Shown one piece after another: positions 1-7,316 of a stretch of 64,000 bases of DNA; positions within the stretch are counted from its first letter, which is position 1, and each line of letters starts with the position of its first letter. Where the stretch lies: the NCBI GenBank assembly GCA_947650155.1, contig CANSUS010000009.1, positions 1 through 64,000 of the forward strand, given 5' to 3'. The translations under genes and the position numbers were made by a program. Below the pieces are notes generated by a model. The model had not been told where the DNA came from and did no database searches. It was given only the letters and a program-made list of their open reading frames with translations. The stretch comes from an uncultured Lachnospiraceae bacterium. GTDB taxonomy: Bacteria; Bacillota; Clostridia; Lachnospirales; Lachnospiraceae.

Positions 1-45
1 TTTTGATTATATCTTATTAGTCACCTCTGTTACAACTTTACTTTA

Positions 46-450
46 TCACAACAATTCTTCATTGTGGTATGATGTGTCTGAGTAGGACTTTAAGTTCACA
101 TCAGACATGATCATGGAAGCAATGGTATGGGCATCAACTTTATCCGTTTTGGTCTTTCTAAGGCTGAGACTTTTTCTGTAAAGACTAGTATGTAACGGAT
201 TGATAACGCAGGTCGGCAAACCTTTACTAAAGAGAAAACCCAGAAGATTGTAACTGTAGTGTCCGGTAGCTTCGAGTCCTACTTTTACTTTGGACAGATC
301 ATTAGTTACGGATCGGATTTTCTGGTAAAGGGCATTAAAACCTTCGCGGTTGTTAGGGATGGAAAAGGCATTAAATAACACTTCACCATCTGAGTTAGAG
401 ATCAAGCAGTCGTGCTTATCCTTGGCAACATCAATTCCAACGTAGATCAT
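46..450 (-). pseudogene. Truncated IS110-family DEDD recombinase (N-terminal part only)
   Basis: The 134 residues match the N-terminal RuvC-like domain of IS110-family transposases, which are DNA recombinases of bacterial insertion sequences. The four acidic residues expected in this domain are visible: Asp7 in GIDVAKDKHD, Glu60 in LEATGHY, and Asp103 and Asp106 in KTDKVDAH. Family members are about 400 residues long and need a C-terminal domain carrying a catalytic serine. Here the frame ends with NEELL and a TGA just where the family usually continues into that second domain, and the bases to the left no longer read as transposase. The element was therefore probably cut by a deletion near base 50 and is inactive. 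The start ATG at 450 has a ribosome-binding sequence, AAAGGAG, just upstream on the minus strand. Confidence 0.85.
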
Positions 451-642
451 ACAAAATCTCCTTTGTAATGTAATTGATACTGTTTAGGACCACAGGTACT
501 CTTTGCGGTTGTAACCTCGTTCTAAATAAACCGTCATGCGGTATCTAACTGATCAACAAATAAACAAAGAGACTGTGGTTGGAGCCTTTTTAAAACCATC
601 AAGTGGTAGGAGGTGTTCACCAATCCACAGTATCTTAAACAG
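451..642 (-). ncRNA. Upstream noncoding end of the IS110 element, candidate bridge RNA locus
   Basis: Active IS110 elements encode a structured bridge RNA in the noncoding end upstream of the recombinase, and this stretch lies in that position. On the minus strand it begins and ends with related segments: CTGTTTAAGATACTGTGG near 642 and CTGTGGTCCTAAACAG near 480. Their CTGTTTA and TAAACAG parts are inverted complements. Internal GGTG and CACC segments could pair. The RNA itself cannot be shown from sequence, and the linked recombinase is truncated, so this is probably a relic. The right limit at about 642 is inferred from where an interrupted reading frame resumes. Confidence 0.35.
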
Positions 643-711
643 CATAGCCCAACCTGTAGAAAAGGTAAAGAAGGCTATGACTATATAATACGAGGCGGAT
701 TTTCCAAATAA
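643..711 (+). pseudogene. Orphan 3' tail of an interrupted gene
   Basis: Directly next to the IS110 end, one frame reads HSPTCRKGKEGYDYIIRGGF followed by two more residues and TAA at 709-711. It has no start codon of its own outside the IS sequence. It looks like the C-terminus of a protein whose upstream part was lost or separated by the insertion. The protein family is not recognised. Because small acidic, immunity-like genes follow about 170 bases downstream, the C-terminus of a secreted toxin is one possibility, but this is inference from position only. Confidence 0.3.
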
Positions 712-877
712 ATCTATATTTTGACGATAGTAAAATATGAATGATTGGTTCAGAAAGAAAAAGATAACTGCCTCATGACCTGATTGTTTTTCTTACCTTT
801 CAGAATTGTGTTTTGGATACGGGCAGATTATAATAATATTGGTGAATCTGAAATTTATATCTGGTTAGAGGTGAAAG

Positions 878-1186
878 ATGCCTGAATTTACATTCGAGGA
901 AATAAAAGCGTCCTTATTAAAATGCATAAACGAATATGGATGTGAAGCAGAATTGAGCCTTATATTTTCTGACAGGCCAAATGAATATATGATCATCATT
1001 TATGAAGATCACTGTTCTTTTCAAAGATGCGGGATTGCGAAAGAACAAAGCGGGGAATATGAATATGCTACACTGGATGAATTATATGAAGCACAGCTGA
1101 TTGACGATATCATTTTAGAAAGAGACTGGGATAAGATCATAGAAATTGATTGTATGGATTTTGATATATTGGGGTTCGGGAAATGA
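878..1186 (+). CDS. Small acidic hypothetical protein
   Basis: This 102-residue protein of unknown family is rich in Asp and Glu and has no membrane segment or signal peptide. It carries the segment EYMIIIYEDHCSFQRCG and a C-terminal part rich in acidic residues and isoleucine (DDIILERDWDKIIEID). The ATG is preceded by GAGGTGAAAG, a good ribosome-binding site. The stop overlaps the next gene's start, which indicates translational coupling. Small acidic cytosolic proteins next to IS remnants and toxin tails are often immunity proteins, but no known immunity motif was recognised, so this role is only a suggestion. The antisense frame over the 3' half is a shadow. Confidence 0.7.
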   Translation: MPEFTFEEIKASLLKCINEYGCEAELSLIFSDRPNEYMIIIYEDHCSFQRCGIAKEQSGEYEYATLDELYEAQLIDDIILERDWDKIIEIDCMDFDILGFGK

Positions 1187-1485
1187 TGTATTGGAATGGC
1201 CAGCTGGTACAGGGAAAGGAGAATGGAACTGAAATGACAAAATATTCGATTGTTAAGAAACATGTTGATGCAATGGATTATTATTCACTGCTTTTAAATG
1301 GGGCGCCTGATGATGAATTTGATTCTGAATCATGGGAAATCAGTGATAAGATCTCCTGCGGTCAGACGGAAGAGGATATTGCGGGCATCATAGCAGATGT
1401 ATTTAACAGAACTTTTCAGCAGGAAAATACAGCAGATTGTTTTAGAGATTGTGCCAGAAAGATATATGCTGATCTGCATTGCTGA
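1183..1485 (+). CDS. DUF1871-like small protein, possible immunity protein
   Basis: This 100-residue protein begins inside the end of the preceding gene (overlap 1183-1186). An alternative start is the ATG at 1234 (MTKYSIVKKHVD), which would leave about 83 residues and fits the usual size of DUF1871 proteins. The pattern NGAPDDEFDSE followed by an amphipathic helix and FNRTF resembles DUF1871, a helical family of unknown role found in Bacilli and Clostridia and often seen near toxin or immunity loci. It is predicted cytosolic. Together with the upstream acidic gene and the interrupted tail at 643-711 it may be what is left of a toxin and immunity cassette. The family match is from memory of the pattern and has moderate support. 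Confidence 0.6.
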   Translation: MMYWNGQLVQGKENGTEMTKYSIVKKHVDAMDYYSLLLNGAPDDEFDSESWEISDKISCGQTEEDIAGIIADVFNRTFQQENTADCFRDCARKIYADLHC

Positions 1486-1559
1486 TTTCAGTCTGTCTGA
1501 GTATTGTATGATGGATCAGGACTGATTTTTCAAGAGATCAAAATCGGAGGGAAAAAAGA

Positions 1560-1922
1560 ATGGAATTTTTATGGGTAGCGTTGGGTGGTGCGGCAGGTGC
1601 AATGGGGAGATATGCAATCAGTCTGCTGCCATCAAAAACTGCATTTCCATTTTTAACACTTTTTACGAATATGGCAGGTGCAATATTGATCGGATTTATA
1701 ACGGGTCTTGTCAGTACAAGGGACAATGTGTCACAGAATGCAGTCCTGTTCTGGAAAACGGGTGTCTGCGGCGGATTTACCACTTTTTCTACTTTTTCAT
1801 TAGAAGCATGGGAATTATTAGAAAGAAGGTCATATGTGCAGGGCGGAGTATATATTGTATTGAGTGTCGCGTTCTGCATTTTGGGAGTGGTATGTGGTAA
1901 AAAATTAGCATTACTGAGATGA
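1560..1922 (+). CDS. crcB: Fluoride channel/exporter CrcB (Fluc)
   Basis: This protein is a fluoride-specific ion channel of the Fluc/CrcB family. It works as an antiparallel dimer in the cytoplasmic membrane and lowers cytosolic fluoride. The 120 residues show four hydrophobic helices and the family signatures: GGAAGAMGRY near the N-terminus, TNMAGAILIGF in the second helix, and GVCGGFTTFSTFS, which carries the fluoride-coordinating phenylalanine and polar track. Length is normal for the family. The start ATG follows GGAGGGAAAAAAGA. Many clostridia carry two crcB genes in tandem; only one is seen here, so it either forms homodimers or has a partner elsewhere. No fluoride riboswitch was seen in the 75 bases upstream. 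Confidence 0.93.
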   Translation: MEFLWVALGGAAGAMGRYAISLLPSKTAFPFLTLFTNMAGAILIGFITGLVSTRDNVSQNAVLFWKTGVCGGFTTFSTFSLEAWELLERRSYVQGGVYIVLSVAFCILGVVCGKKLALLR

Positions 1923-1924
1923 AA

Positions 1925-2071
1925 AAATTTCTTCTGATAAGTTCATTCCGCTAATATCAAATCCACTGTGGGATAGGATTTTTTAACAAGTCCGATTTTC
2001 CTGTAAGCTGTCTCAGCGCCGTTTCATCCTCCTCACTCAACTTGCCATACTGTCCTCTATCATTGGCAAGG
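1925..2071 (-). pseudogene. Degenerate coding remnant, C-terminal fragment of unknown protein
   Basis: On the minus strand this gap reads as a protein-like segment containing DLANDRGQYGKLSEEDETAL and then RQLTGKSDLLKNPIPQWI before a TGA. It has no start codon and lies in a different frame from the adjacent acetyltransferase. The charged, helix-like composition suggests a broken gene rather than random sequence, but no family is recognised. Confidence 0.25.
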
Positions 2072-2515
2072 TCATTTCAATTTCATGTATAAAAGCGGAT
2101 AGGGATTGCCTTGCTCGTCATGGTCTGTCCGTTTGTAAACATGAAACCCCATATGCTCATAAAATCCTTTTGCAAGCGGGTTCTGCTCGTTGACTGCCAA
2201 TTCGTTGACTGAATAGTGTTCAATCCCATATTGAATCAGCTTTCTCCCCAGCCCTTTTCCCCGTTCTTCGGGCGCAATAAACAGCATTTCAAGTTTTTGC
2301 TCCGCAATCCCCATAAACGCAACGGGACATTCCGATTTGCTTTCGACAATAATCAAATGTGCAATTCCATTCAAGGCCTGCGGGATATACTTTTTGATTT
2401 CTTCCACTTCACTCTCTGACAAAAACAGGTGCGTTGCCTTTACGGATTTTTCCCATACAACAATTAACTGCTCTAACAATGACGGTGTCATCTTTGCAAC
2501 TTCTATGATTTTCAT
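2072..2515 (-). CDS. GNAT family N-acetyltransferase (YjaB-like)
   Basis: This 147-residue single-domain GNAT enzyme transfers an acetyl group from acetyl-CoA to an unknown amine substrate. The acetyl-CoA binding motif A is visible as IAPEERGKGLGRKLIQYG, and motif B as NEQNPLAKGFYEHMGF. The pattern WEKSVKATHLFL near the N-terminus and the end NPYPLLYMKL resemble E. coli YjaB and relatives. The frame is open further upstream to 2656, but that extension is not protein-like. The ATG at 2515 has a strong GGAGG site seven bases upstream and gives the usual length, so it is taken as the start. The gene stands alone and opposite to its neighbours. Confidence 0.85.
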   Translation of the reverse strand: MKIIEVAKMTPSLLEQLIVVWEKSVKATHLFLSESEVEEIKKYIPQALNGIAHLIIVESKSECPVAFMGIAEQKLEMLFIAPEERGKGLGRKLIQYGIEHYSVNELAVNEQNPLAKGFYEHMGFHVYKRTDHDEQGNPYPLLYMKLK

Positions 2516-3016
2516 TTGTTCCTCCGTAAATTCCAGCGTGATTTCTAATTTTTTTATTTTATCATAACTCCGAGAGCGTGAAAATAGTAAGTTTTCCGGG
2601 CTGATTTCCTGCCTTATGGAAATGCATGAAGAACAGGAAAAGATATAGTGAGGCATTGAAAGGTATGGTATAATATGGGAGGAAAAGCAGGGTGTAAAGT
2701 TTATGAATAAAAAGTTAATCGGATATGAGAAAGGATTATTTGAATATGGAAGAGAATAGAGAAAGAATTCCGTTTGCTAAATAAGATCGAAGGCAGTACA
2801 AATACTGGATCGCTGGACGAGCCATTAACACAAGAACTGATCATCCTTTCCAGAATGAAAATGGCGGAGCAGGCAATGAATATATAAATGTTCAGAGACG
2901 TACTTTTACAGAATAAAGTACCGGACAAGCCAACAAGCACAGGAAAATTTCACAAAACAGAATCCAGGATTTCTTGTCAGTATTAACAAAAATACGGAAA
3001 ACCGCAATACAAAAGC
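2516..3016. other. Gene-poor stretch with decayed sequence
   Basis: No intact gene was found between the acetyltransferase start and the carD promoter. The left part (2516-2660) holds only the leader of the acetyltransferase gene. An extended -10 promoter-like site, TGGTATAAT at 2666-2674, reads toward a broken Spo0E-like frame (2746-2887). The rest, up to 3016, is A-rich and shows no reading frame or structure that could be supported. Confidence 0.5.
2746..2887 (+). pseudogene. Possible frameshifted Spo0E-like aspartyl-phosphate phosphatase remnant
   Basis: ATG at 2746 opens MEENRERIPFAK and then stops. The overlapping frame continues EKEFRLLNKIEGS and, after a short linker, LDEPLTQELIILSRMKM and AEQAMNI before TAA at 2885. 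Joined by a single shift near 2760, these would give a protein of about 47 residues. Its layout (charged start, Leu-rich helix, short loop, LTQELIILSR, second helix) is that of Spo0E-like proteins, which dephosphorylate Spo0A-P and delay sporulation. The usual SxxLD motif is altered. An extended -10 promoter and GGGAGG lie upstream. It is either a decayed gene or chance. Confidence 0.3.
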
Positions 3017-3045
3017 TTACAAAATTGTATTTTTAATGTTAAAAT
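3017..3045 (+). promoter_or_regulatory. Sigma-A promoter of the carD-map operon
   Basis: A TTACAA -35 element (3017-3022) and a TAAAAT -10 element (3040-3045) are separated by exactly 17 bases. They lie about 85 bases upstream of the carD start codon, at the right distance and orientation. No other promoter candidate of this quality lies between here and carD. Confidence 0.6.
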
Positions 3046-3129
3046 AACAGTAAAAAAGGGGAAACTATAAAGAGAAGCGTATTTTAATTATGTCGTTGCG
3101 CCATAAGCGCAGAAAGAAGTGAGGGAATC

Positions 3130-3645
3130 ATGTTTGAAAAAGGTGAGTATATTGTTTACGGAACGACGGGTATCTGTGAAATAACGGATATCAAAACAAT
3201 GGACATCAAAGGAGTACCCAGAGACAAACTGTTTTATGTGCTGACCCCTTACACACACCAGAGCAGTACGATTTTTACGCCGGTGGACAGTACAAAAACG
3301 ATTATGAGAAAGGTAATTACGAAAGAACAGGCACAGGAGATAATTGATAATATGCCTGAGGCAGAAGAACTCCATTGCCCGGATGATAAACAGAGGGAAG
3401 AAACCTATAAGGAATGTATCAGGAGCTGTGACTGCAGAGCATTGATAAAGGTAATAAAAACGCTTTATATCCGGCGTGAACAAAAACTTTCCCAAGGGAA
3501 AAAATTTGCGGCGGCTGACGAGAGAAATCTGAAAGTAGCAGAAGATAATCTGTATTCGGAGTTATCCGTTGCACTTGGAATAGACAGACAGGAACTAAGG
3601 CGTTATATTGAAGACAGGCTGGGCGGCATAACGCTTGCAGAATAA
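3130..3645 (+). CDS. CarD/CdnL family RNA polymerase-binding transcription regulator
   Basis: This 171-residue protein has the CarD_CdnL_TRCF N-terminal Tudor-like domain (about residues 1-60, starting MFEKGEYIVYGTTGICEITD). In family members this domain binds the RNA polymerase beta lobe and stabilises open promoter complexes. A helical C-terminal half (about 70-165) follows, and in the family it contacts DNA at the upstream edge of the transcription bubble. Length and domain order are typical of CarD proteins in clostridia. The start is set by GTGAGGGAATC upstream of the ATG. The next gene, map, starts 22 bases downstream and is probably co-transcribed. Confidence 0.9.
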   Translation: MFEKGEYIVYGTTGICEITDIKTMDIKGVPRDKLFYVLTPYTHQSSTIFTPVDSTKTIMRKVITKEQAQEIIDNMPEAEELHCPDDKQREETYKECIRSCDCRALIKVIKTLYIRREQKLSQGKKFAAADERNLKVAEDNLYSELSVALGIDRQELRRYIEDRLGGITLAE

Positions 3646-3667
3646 AAGGTACGGAGGCATAGCATAA

Positions 3668-4540
3668 GTGGAAAAATTAGGAAGAAACGAGAAATGTTGG
3701 TGTGGAAGCGGGAAAAAATACAAACAGTGTCATTACGCAATGGACGAGAAAATCGAATCTTATGCTATTGCCGGTCATATTGTACCGGAACGTGAAATGA
3801 TTAAAAATCCGGAACAGATTGAAGGAATCAGACAGAGCAGTAAAATCAATATTGCGGTGCTTGATTATGTAGCGGAAAACATAAGGATTGGAATGTCGAC
3901 TGAAGAAATAGACAGAATGGTATATGAAAAAACAACAGAGCTTGGCGGGATTCCTGCACCGCTTCATTATGAAGGGTTTCCTAAAAGCGTATGCACATCA
4001 AGAAACAATGAAGTGTGCCACGGGATTCCTTCGCCGGATATTTTTTTATTGGACGGAGATATTATAAATGTCGATGCTTCTACGATCTATAAGGGTTACT
4101 ATTCGGATTCCTCCAGAATGTTCTGCATTGGCAATGTAAGCGGGGAAAATAAAAAGCTTGTGGAGGTTGCGAAGCAGGCGGTGGAGGTCGGACTCTCCGA
4201 AGTAAAACCCTATCATTTTATTGGAGATATGGGGCAGGCAATTCAGGACTATGTAACTGCTAACGGATATTCCGTTGTACTTGATCTTGGAGGACACGGG
4301 GTCGGGCTGGAGTTTCACGAAGAGCCGATGATCACATACATAGGTCCAAGAAAAACAGAGATGCTCATGGTGCCGGGAATGGTATTTACGATTGAGCCAA
4401 TGATTAATGCCGGTAAAAAGGAAGTTTATATTGATGAAGAGAGCGACTGGATTGTTCTTACAGAAGATCATTCCATGTCAGCACAGTGGGAAGTAACCGT
4501 TCTGGTGACAGAAGACGGATATGAAATATTAACCTATTAA
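3668..4540 (+). CDS. map: Methionine aminopeptidase type I with N-terminal SEC-C motif
   Basis: This enzyme removes the initiator methionine from nascent proteins. Residues 1-25 form a SEC-C zinc motif (CWCGSGKKYKQCH), which is thought to tether the enzyme to the ribosome. The catalytic domain of the M24A family follows. The five metal ligands can be placed: Asp in NVDAS, Asp in YSDSSRMF, His in GHGVGLEFHE, Glu in TIEPM, and Glu in QWEVTVLV. The substrate-binding His is in CHGIPSP. The length of 290 fits the SEC-C subclass found in clostridia. GTG is the start codon, with ACGGAGG eleven bases upstream. It probably shares the carD transcript. Confidence 0.95.
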   Translation: MEKLGRNEKCWCGSGKKYKQCHYAMDEKIESYAIAGHIVPEREMIKNPEQIEGIRQSSKINIAVLDYVAENIRIGMSTEEIDRMVYEKTTELGGIPAPLHYEGFPKSVCTSRNNEVCHGIPSPDIFLLDGDIINVDASTIYKGYYSDSSRMFCIGNVSGENKKLVEVAKQAVEVGLSEVKPYHFIGDMGQAIQDYVTANGYSVVLDLGGHGVGLEFHEEPMITYIGPRKTEMLMVPGMVFTIEPMINAGKKEVYIDEESDWIVLTEDHSMSAQWEVTVLVTEDGYEILTY

Positions 4541-4607
4541 AAGTGTGAAGAGAAAGCTTTTACGACGATTAATTTACAGTACGTCAAAATGAAAAAGGGG
4601 TATAAAA

Positions 4608-5516
4608 TTGAACATATTAATTTTTGGAGGAACCCGTTTTTTCGGGATTTATCTTGTAGAAAAACTTTTGAAAAACGGTCATGAAGTGACCATTGCAACA
4701 AGAGGACTGACAAAAGATCAGTTTGGAGACCGTGTGAAAAGACTGATTGTAGACCGGTGCGATGAAAAGTCGCTTTCAGCAATCTTTATAGATAAGGAAT
4801 ATGATTGTATTATTGATAACATATGTTATACATCCAATGATGTAAAAAGGCTGTTGGAGACAGCGAAATGTAAACGGTATATTCTGACTTCTACTATGTC
4901 CGTTTATCCTGTTTCAGACTTTAAAATGAATATGAAGGAAGAAGATTTTGATCCTCTTTCTCATCCTTTGAAGTGGTATGAAAGACAGGATGCGCCTTAT
5001 GATGAAATTAAAAGACAGGCGGAGGCAGCCCTTTTCCAGATTTATTCTGATTTTAATGCGGCAGCAGTCCGTTTTCCTTACGTGATCGGCAGGGGAGATT
5101 ATACGAAACGGCTGTATTTTTATGTGGAGCATGTTTTAAAACAGATACCGATGGATATTGATAATTTGAAGGAAGAGATGAGTTTTATTCAGGCGGAAGA
5201 AGCGGCAGAATTTCTTATGTGGATGGCAATGGGAGAGGAGAAGGGATGCTTCAACGCGGCAAACGAAGGGACAACTACCATAGAAGAGATCCTTTCTTTG
5301 ATAGAAAAAAAGAGTGGGAAAAAAGCCGTTATCAGCAAAGACGGGGAGCGGGCGCCTTATAATGGAACGCCGGAATATTCTATCAATACAAAAAAAGCGC
5401 AGACAGCAGGATTTCAGTTTTCTAAGCTGCAGGACTTTCTGCCGGATCTTTTAAATTTTTATATAGAAAAATGCTTGCATTTTTCAGATGATGGTGATAT
5501 ACTAACTAAGAATTAA
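4608..5516 (+). CDS. NAD-dependent epimerase/dehydratase family protein
   Basis: This 302-residue Rossmann-fold protein belongs to the extended short-chain dehydrogenase superfamily. The N-terminal strand and glycine loop read NILIFGGTRFFG, the GGTRFFG variant found in a subgroup related to sugar-nucleotide epimerases and plant CSP41-like proteins. The catalytic region near residues 95-130 shows LTSTMSVYP and a Tyr in DAPYDEIKRQAE, consistent with the YxxxK motif. The substrate is unknown. The start is TTG at 4608, preceded by AAAGGGG. The gene lies 67 bases after map in the same direction and ends just before a strong terminator, so it may be the last gene of the carD-map unit. Confidence 0.8.
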   Translation: MNILIFGGTRFFGIYLVEKLLKNGHEVTIATRGLTKDQFGDRVKRLIVDRCDEKSLSAIFIDKEYDCIIDNICYTSNDVKRLLETAKCKRYILTSTMSVYPVSDFKMNMKEEDFDPLSHPLKWYERQDAPYDEIKRQAEAALFQIYSDFNAAAVRFPYVIGRGDYTKRLYFYVEHVLKQIPMDIDNLKEEMSFIQAEEAAEFLMWMAMGEEKGCFNAANEGTTTIEEILSLIEKKSGKKAVISKDGERAPYNGTPEYSINTKKAQTAGFQFSKLQDFLPDLLNFYIEKCLHFSDDGDILTKN

Positions 5517-5532
5517 ATATATATTACTAGAT

Positions 5533-5560
5533 AAGAGTGGACGCGTTCCACTCTTTCTTG
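5533..5560 (+). terminator. Rho-independent terminator after the epimerase gene
   Basis: GAGTGGA (5535-5541) pairs with TCCACTC (5547-5553) around a five-base loop and is followed by TTTCTTGTTTGTTT. It separates the carD unit from the rimP operon. Confidence 0.75.
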
Positions 5561-5636
5561 TTTGTTTATCTAATTTTAGGAACCGGATAAATTTGTATTA
5601 AAAGCTGTTACATACAGTCAGGAAAGGAAAAAGGGA

Positions 5637-6101
5637 ATGTCTAAAAGAGAGACATATGAGACCAGAACGGAAGAACTTTTACGTCCTATCGCTTTGGAAA
5701 ATCAGGTAGAGATCTATGATGTGGAATATGTAAAAGAAGGAAGCGAGTGGTTTTTAAGAGCGTATATCGACAAAGAGGACGGTGTGGACATTGATGATTG
5801 TGTAGCAGTAAGCCGTAAATTGTCTGATAAGCTGGATGAGGAAGATTTCATTGACGAGGCCTATACACTTGAGGTGAGCAGTCCGGGACTTGGACGGACT
5901 TTAAAGAAGGACCGGCACTTTGAAAAAAGTCTTGAGAAAGAGGTTGAAGTGAAAACTTACAGACCGGTAGACGGGCAGAAAGAATTTTCCGGCATTTTAA
6001 AAGCATTTGATGCCGATACCATTACAATAGAAATAGAAGGAGAAACAAAAGTATTTGCAAAAGCGGATGCAGCGATTGTCCGTCTTGCACTTGATTTTTG
6101 A
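5637..6101 (+). CDS. rimP: Ribosome maturation factor RimP
   Basis: RimP is needed for late assembly of the 30S ribosomal subunit. The 154 residues show the family pattern: an N-terminal domain with EIYDVEYVKEGSEWFLRAYI, the conserved DIDDCVAVSRKLSDKLDEED, the signature YTLEVSSPGLGRTLK, and a C-terminal Sm-like beta domain. Length is normal. It opens the nusA-infB operon, as in nearly all Firmicutes, with nusA beginning 18 bases downstream. The ATG follows AGGAAAGGAAAAAGGG. No clear promoter was identified in the 80 bases between the upstream terminator and this gene. Confidence 0.97.
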   Translation: MSKRETYETRTEELLRPIALENQVEIYDVEYVKEGSEWFLRAYIDKEDGVDIDDCVAVSRKLSDKLDEEDFIDEAYTLEVSSPGLGRTLKKDRHFEKSLEKEVEVKTYRPVDGQKEFSGILKAFDADTITIEIEGETKVFAKADAAIVRLALDF

Positions 6102-6119
6102 TCAGGAGGGTAAAGGAAA

Positions 6120-7289
6120 ATGAATAAGGAATTGATGGAAGCACTGGATATTTTGGAGAAGGAGAAAGAGATCAGCAAAGAAACGCTTTTTGAAGCAATT
6201 GAAAATTCGCTGATCACGGCATGTAAAAACCACTTTGGAAAATCAGATAATATAAAAGTGGAAATTAACAGAGAAACCTGCGACTTCTTATGCTATGCGG
6301 AAAAGGAAGTGGTAGAAGAAGTAGAAGACGACTGTCTGCAGATTTCTTTGGAAGATGCAAAGGAAATTTCCCAAAAGGCAGCGCTTGGAGATATTCTTCA
6401 TGTAGAGATCAAGTCGAAAGAGTTTGGGCGTATTGCGACACAGAATGCAAAGAACGTGATTCTGCAAAAAATCAGAGAAGAAGAAAGAAGCGTTATCTAT
6501 AATCAGTATTTTGAAAAAGAAAAAGATGTGGTAACCGGTGTAGTACAGCGTTATGTTGGAAAGAATATCAGCATTAATCTTGGAAAAGCGGATGCAATAT
6601 TAAATGAAAGCGAACAGGTGAAAGGAGAGATCTTTAAGCCTACGGAAAGGATTAAGGTATACATTTTAGAAGTTAAGAATACACCTAAAGGACCAAGAAT
6701 CCTGGTAAGCCGTACCCATCCTGAACTTGTAAAACGTCTGTTTGAATCAGAAGTTGCAGAAATCAATGACGGAACAGTAGAGATTATGAGCATTGCCAGA
6801 GAGGCAGGAAGCAGGACAAAACTTGCCGTATGGTCTAACGATCCTAATGTAGATGCGGTGGGAGCCTGCATTGGATCTTCCGGTGCCAGAGTGAATGCGA
6901 TTGTGGAGGAACTTCGTGGTGAGAAGATTGATATTGTAGAATGGGATGAGAATCCTGGTAATCTGATTCAGAATGCACTTTCACCGGCTAAGATCGTCGC
7001 TGTGTTCGCAGATCCTGATGAAAAAACTGCCAAAGTTGTTGTTCCGGATTATCAACTGTCATTAGCAATCGGAAAAGAAGGGCAGAATGCAAGACTGGCT
7101 GCCAGACTTACGGGATATAAAATAGATATCAAGAGTGAGACACAGGCAAAAGATGCGCCAGGCTTTCGGTATGAAGACTACATGGATGAATTTGAAGAGT
7201 ATGAGGATTATGAAGAGTATGAGGGGGAATATGAGGAGTATGAACCTGAGATTTCTGATGAAAGCATAGAGGAAGCAGGGGAAGAGTAA
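6120..7289 (+). CDS. nusA: Transcription termination/antitermination factor NusA
   Basis: NusA binds RNA polymerase and nascent RNA and modulates pausing, termination and antitermination. The order is clear: the RNA polymerase-binding N-terminal domain (about 1-130), an S1 domain from about 137 (VTGVVQRYVGKNISINLGK), and two KH domains with the glycine loops GSSGARVNAI (about 245) and IGKEGQNARLAARL (about 315). It lacks the C-terminal acidic repeats of E. coli NusA. Instead it ends in a low-complexity tail of about 40 residues made of Glu and Tyr (EYEDYEEYEGEYEEYE). The length of 389 is slightly above Bacillus NusA. It is followed by ylxR at 27 bases. Confidence 0.97.
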   Translation: MNKELMEALDILEKEKEISKETLFEAIENSLITACKNHFGKSDNIKVEINRETCDFLCYAEKEVVEEVEDDCLQISLEDAKEISQKAALGDILHVEIKSKEFGRIATQNAKNVILQKIREEERSVIYNQYFEKEKDVVTGVVQRYVGKNISINLGKADAILNESEQVKGEIFKPTERIKVYILEVKNTPKGPRILVSRTHPELVKRLFESEVAEINDGTVEIMSIAREAGSRTKLAVWSNDPNVDAVGACIGSSGARVNAIVEELRGEKIDIVEWDENPGNLIQNALSPAKIVAVFADPDEKTAKVVVPDYQLSLAIGKEGQNARLAARLTGYKIDIKSETQAKDAPGFRYEDYMDEFEEYEDYEEYEGEYEEYEPEISDESIEEAGEE

Positions 7290-7316
7290 AGCCAGAGTAA
7301 AGAAGGGAAGTGTGGA

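Noticed and set aside
1486-1559. A fluoride riboswitch before crcB
   Set aside because: The gap is short and the crcB-motif pseudoknot core is not seen.
1571-1900. Second plus-strand frame of 109 residues over crcB
   Set aside because: It is fully inside crcB in another frame and has a Cys/Arg-rich, non-protein-like composition. crcB itself is unmistakable.
2516-2656. N-terminal extension of the acetyltransferase frame
   Set aside because: The extension is not similar to GNAT proteins, and a strong GGAGG site precedes the inner ATG at 2515.
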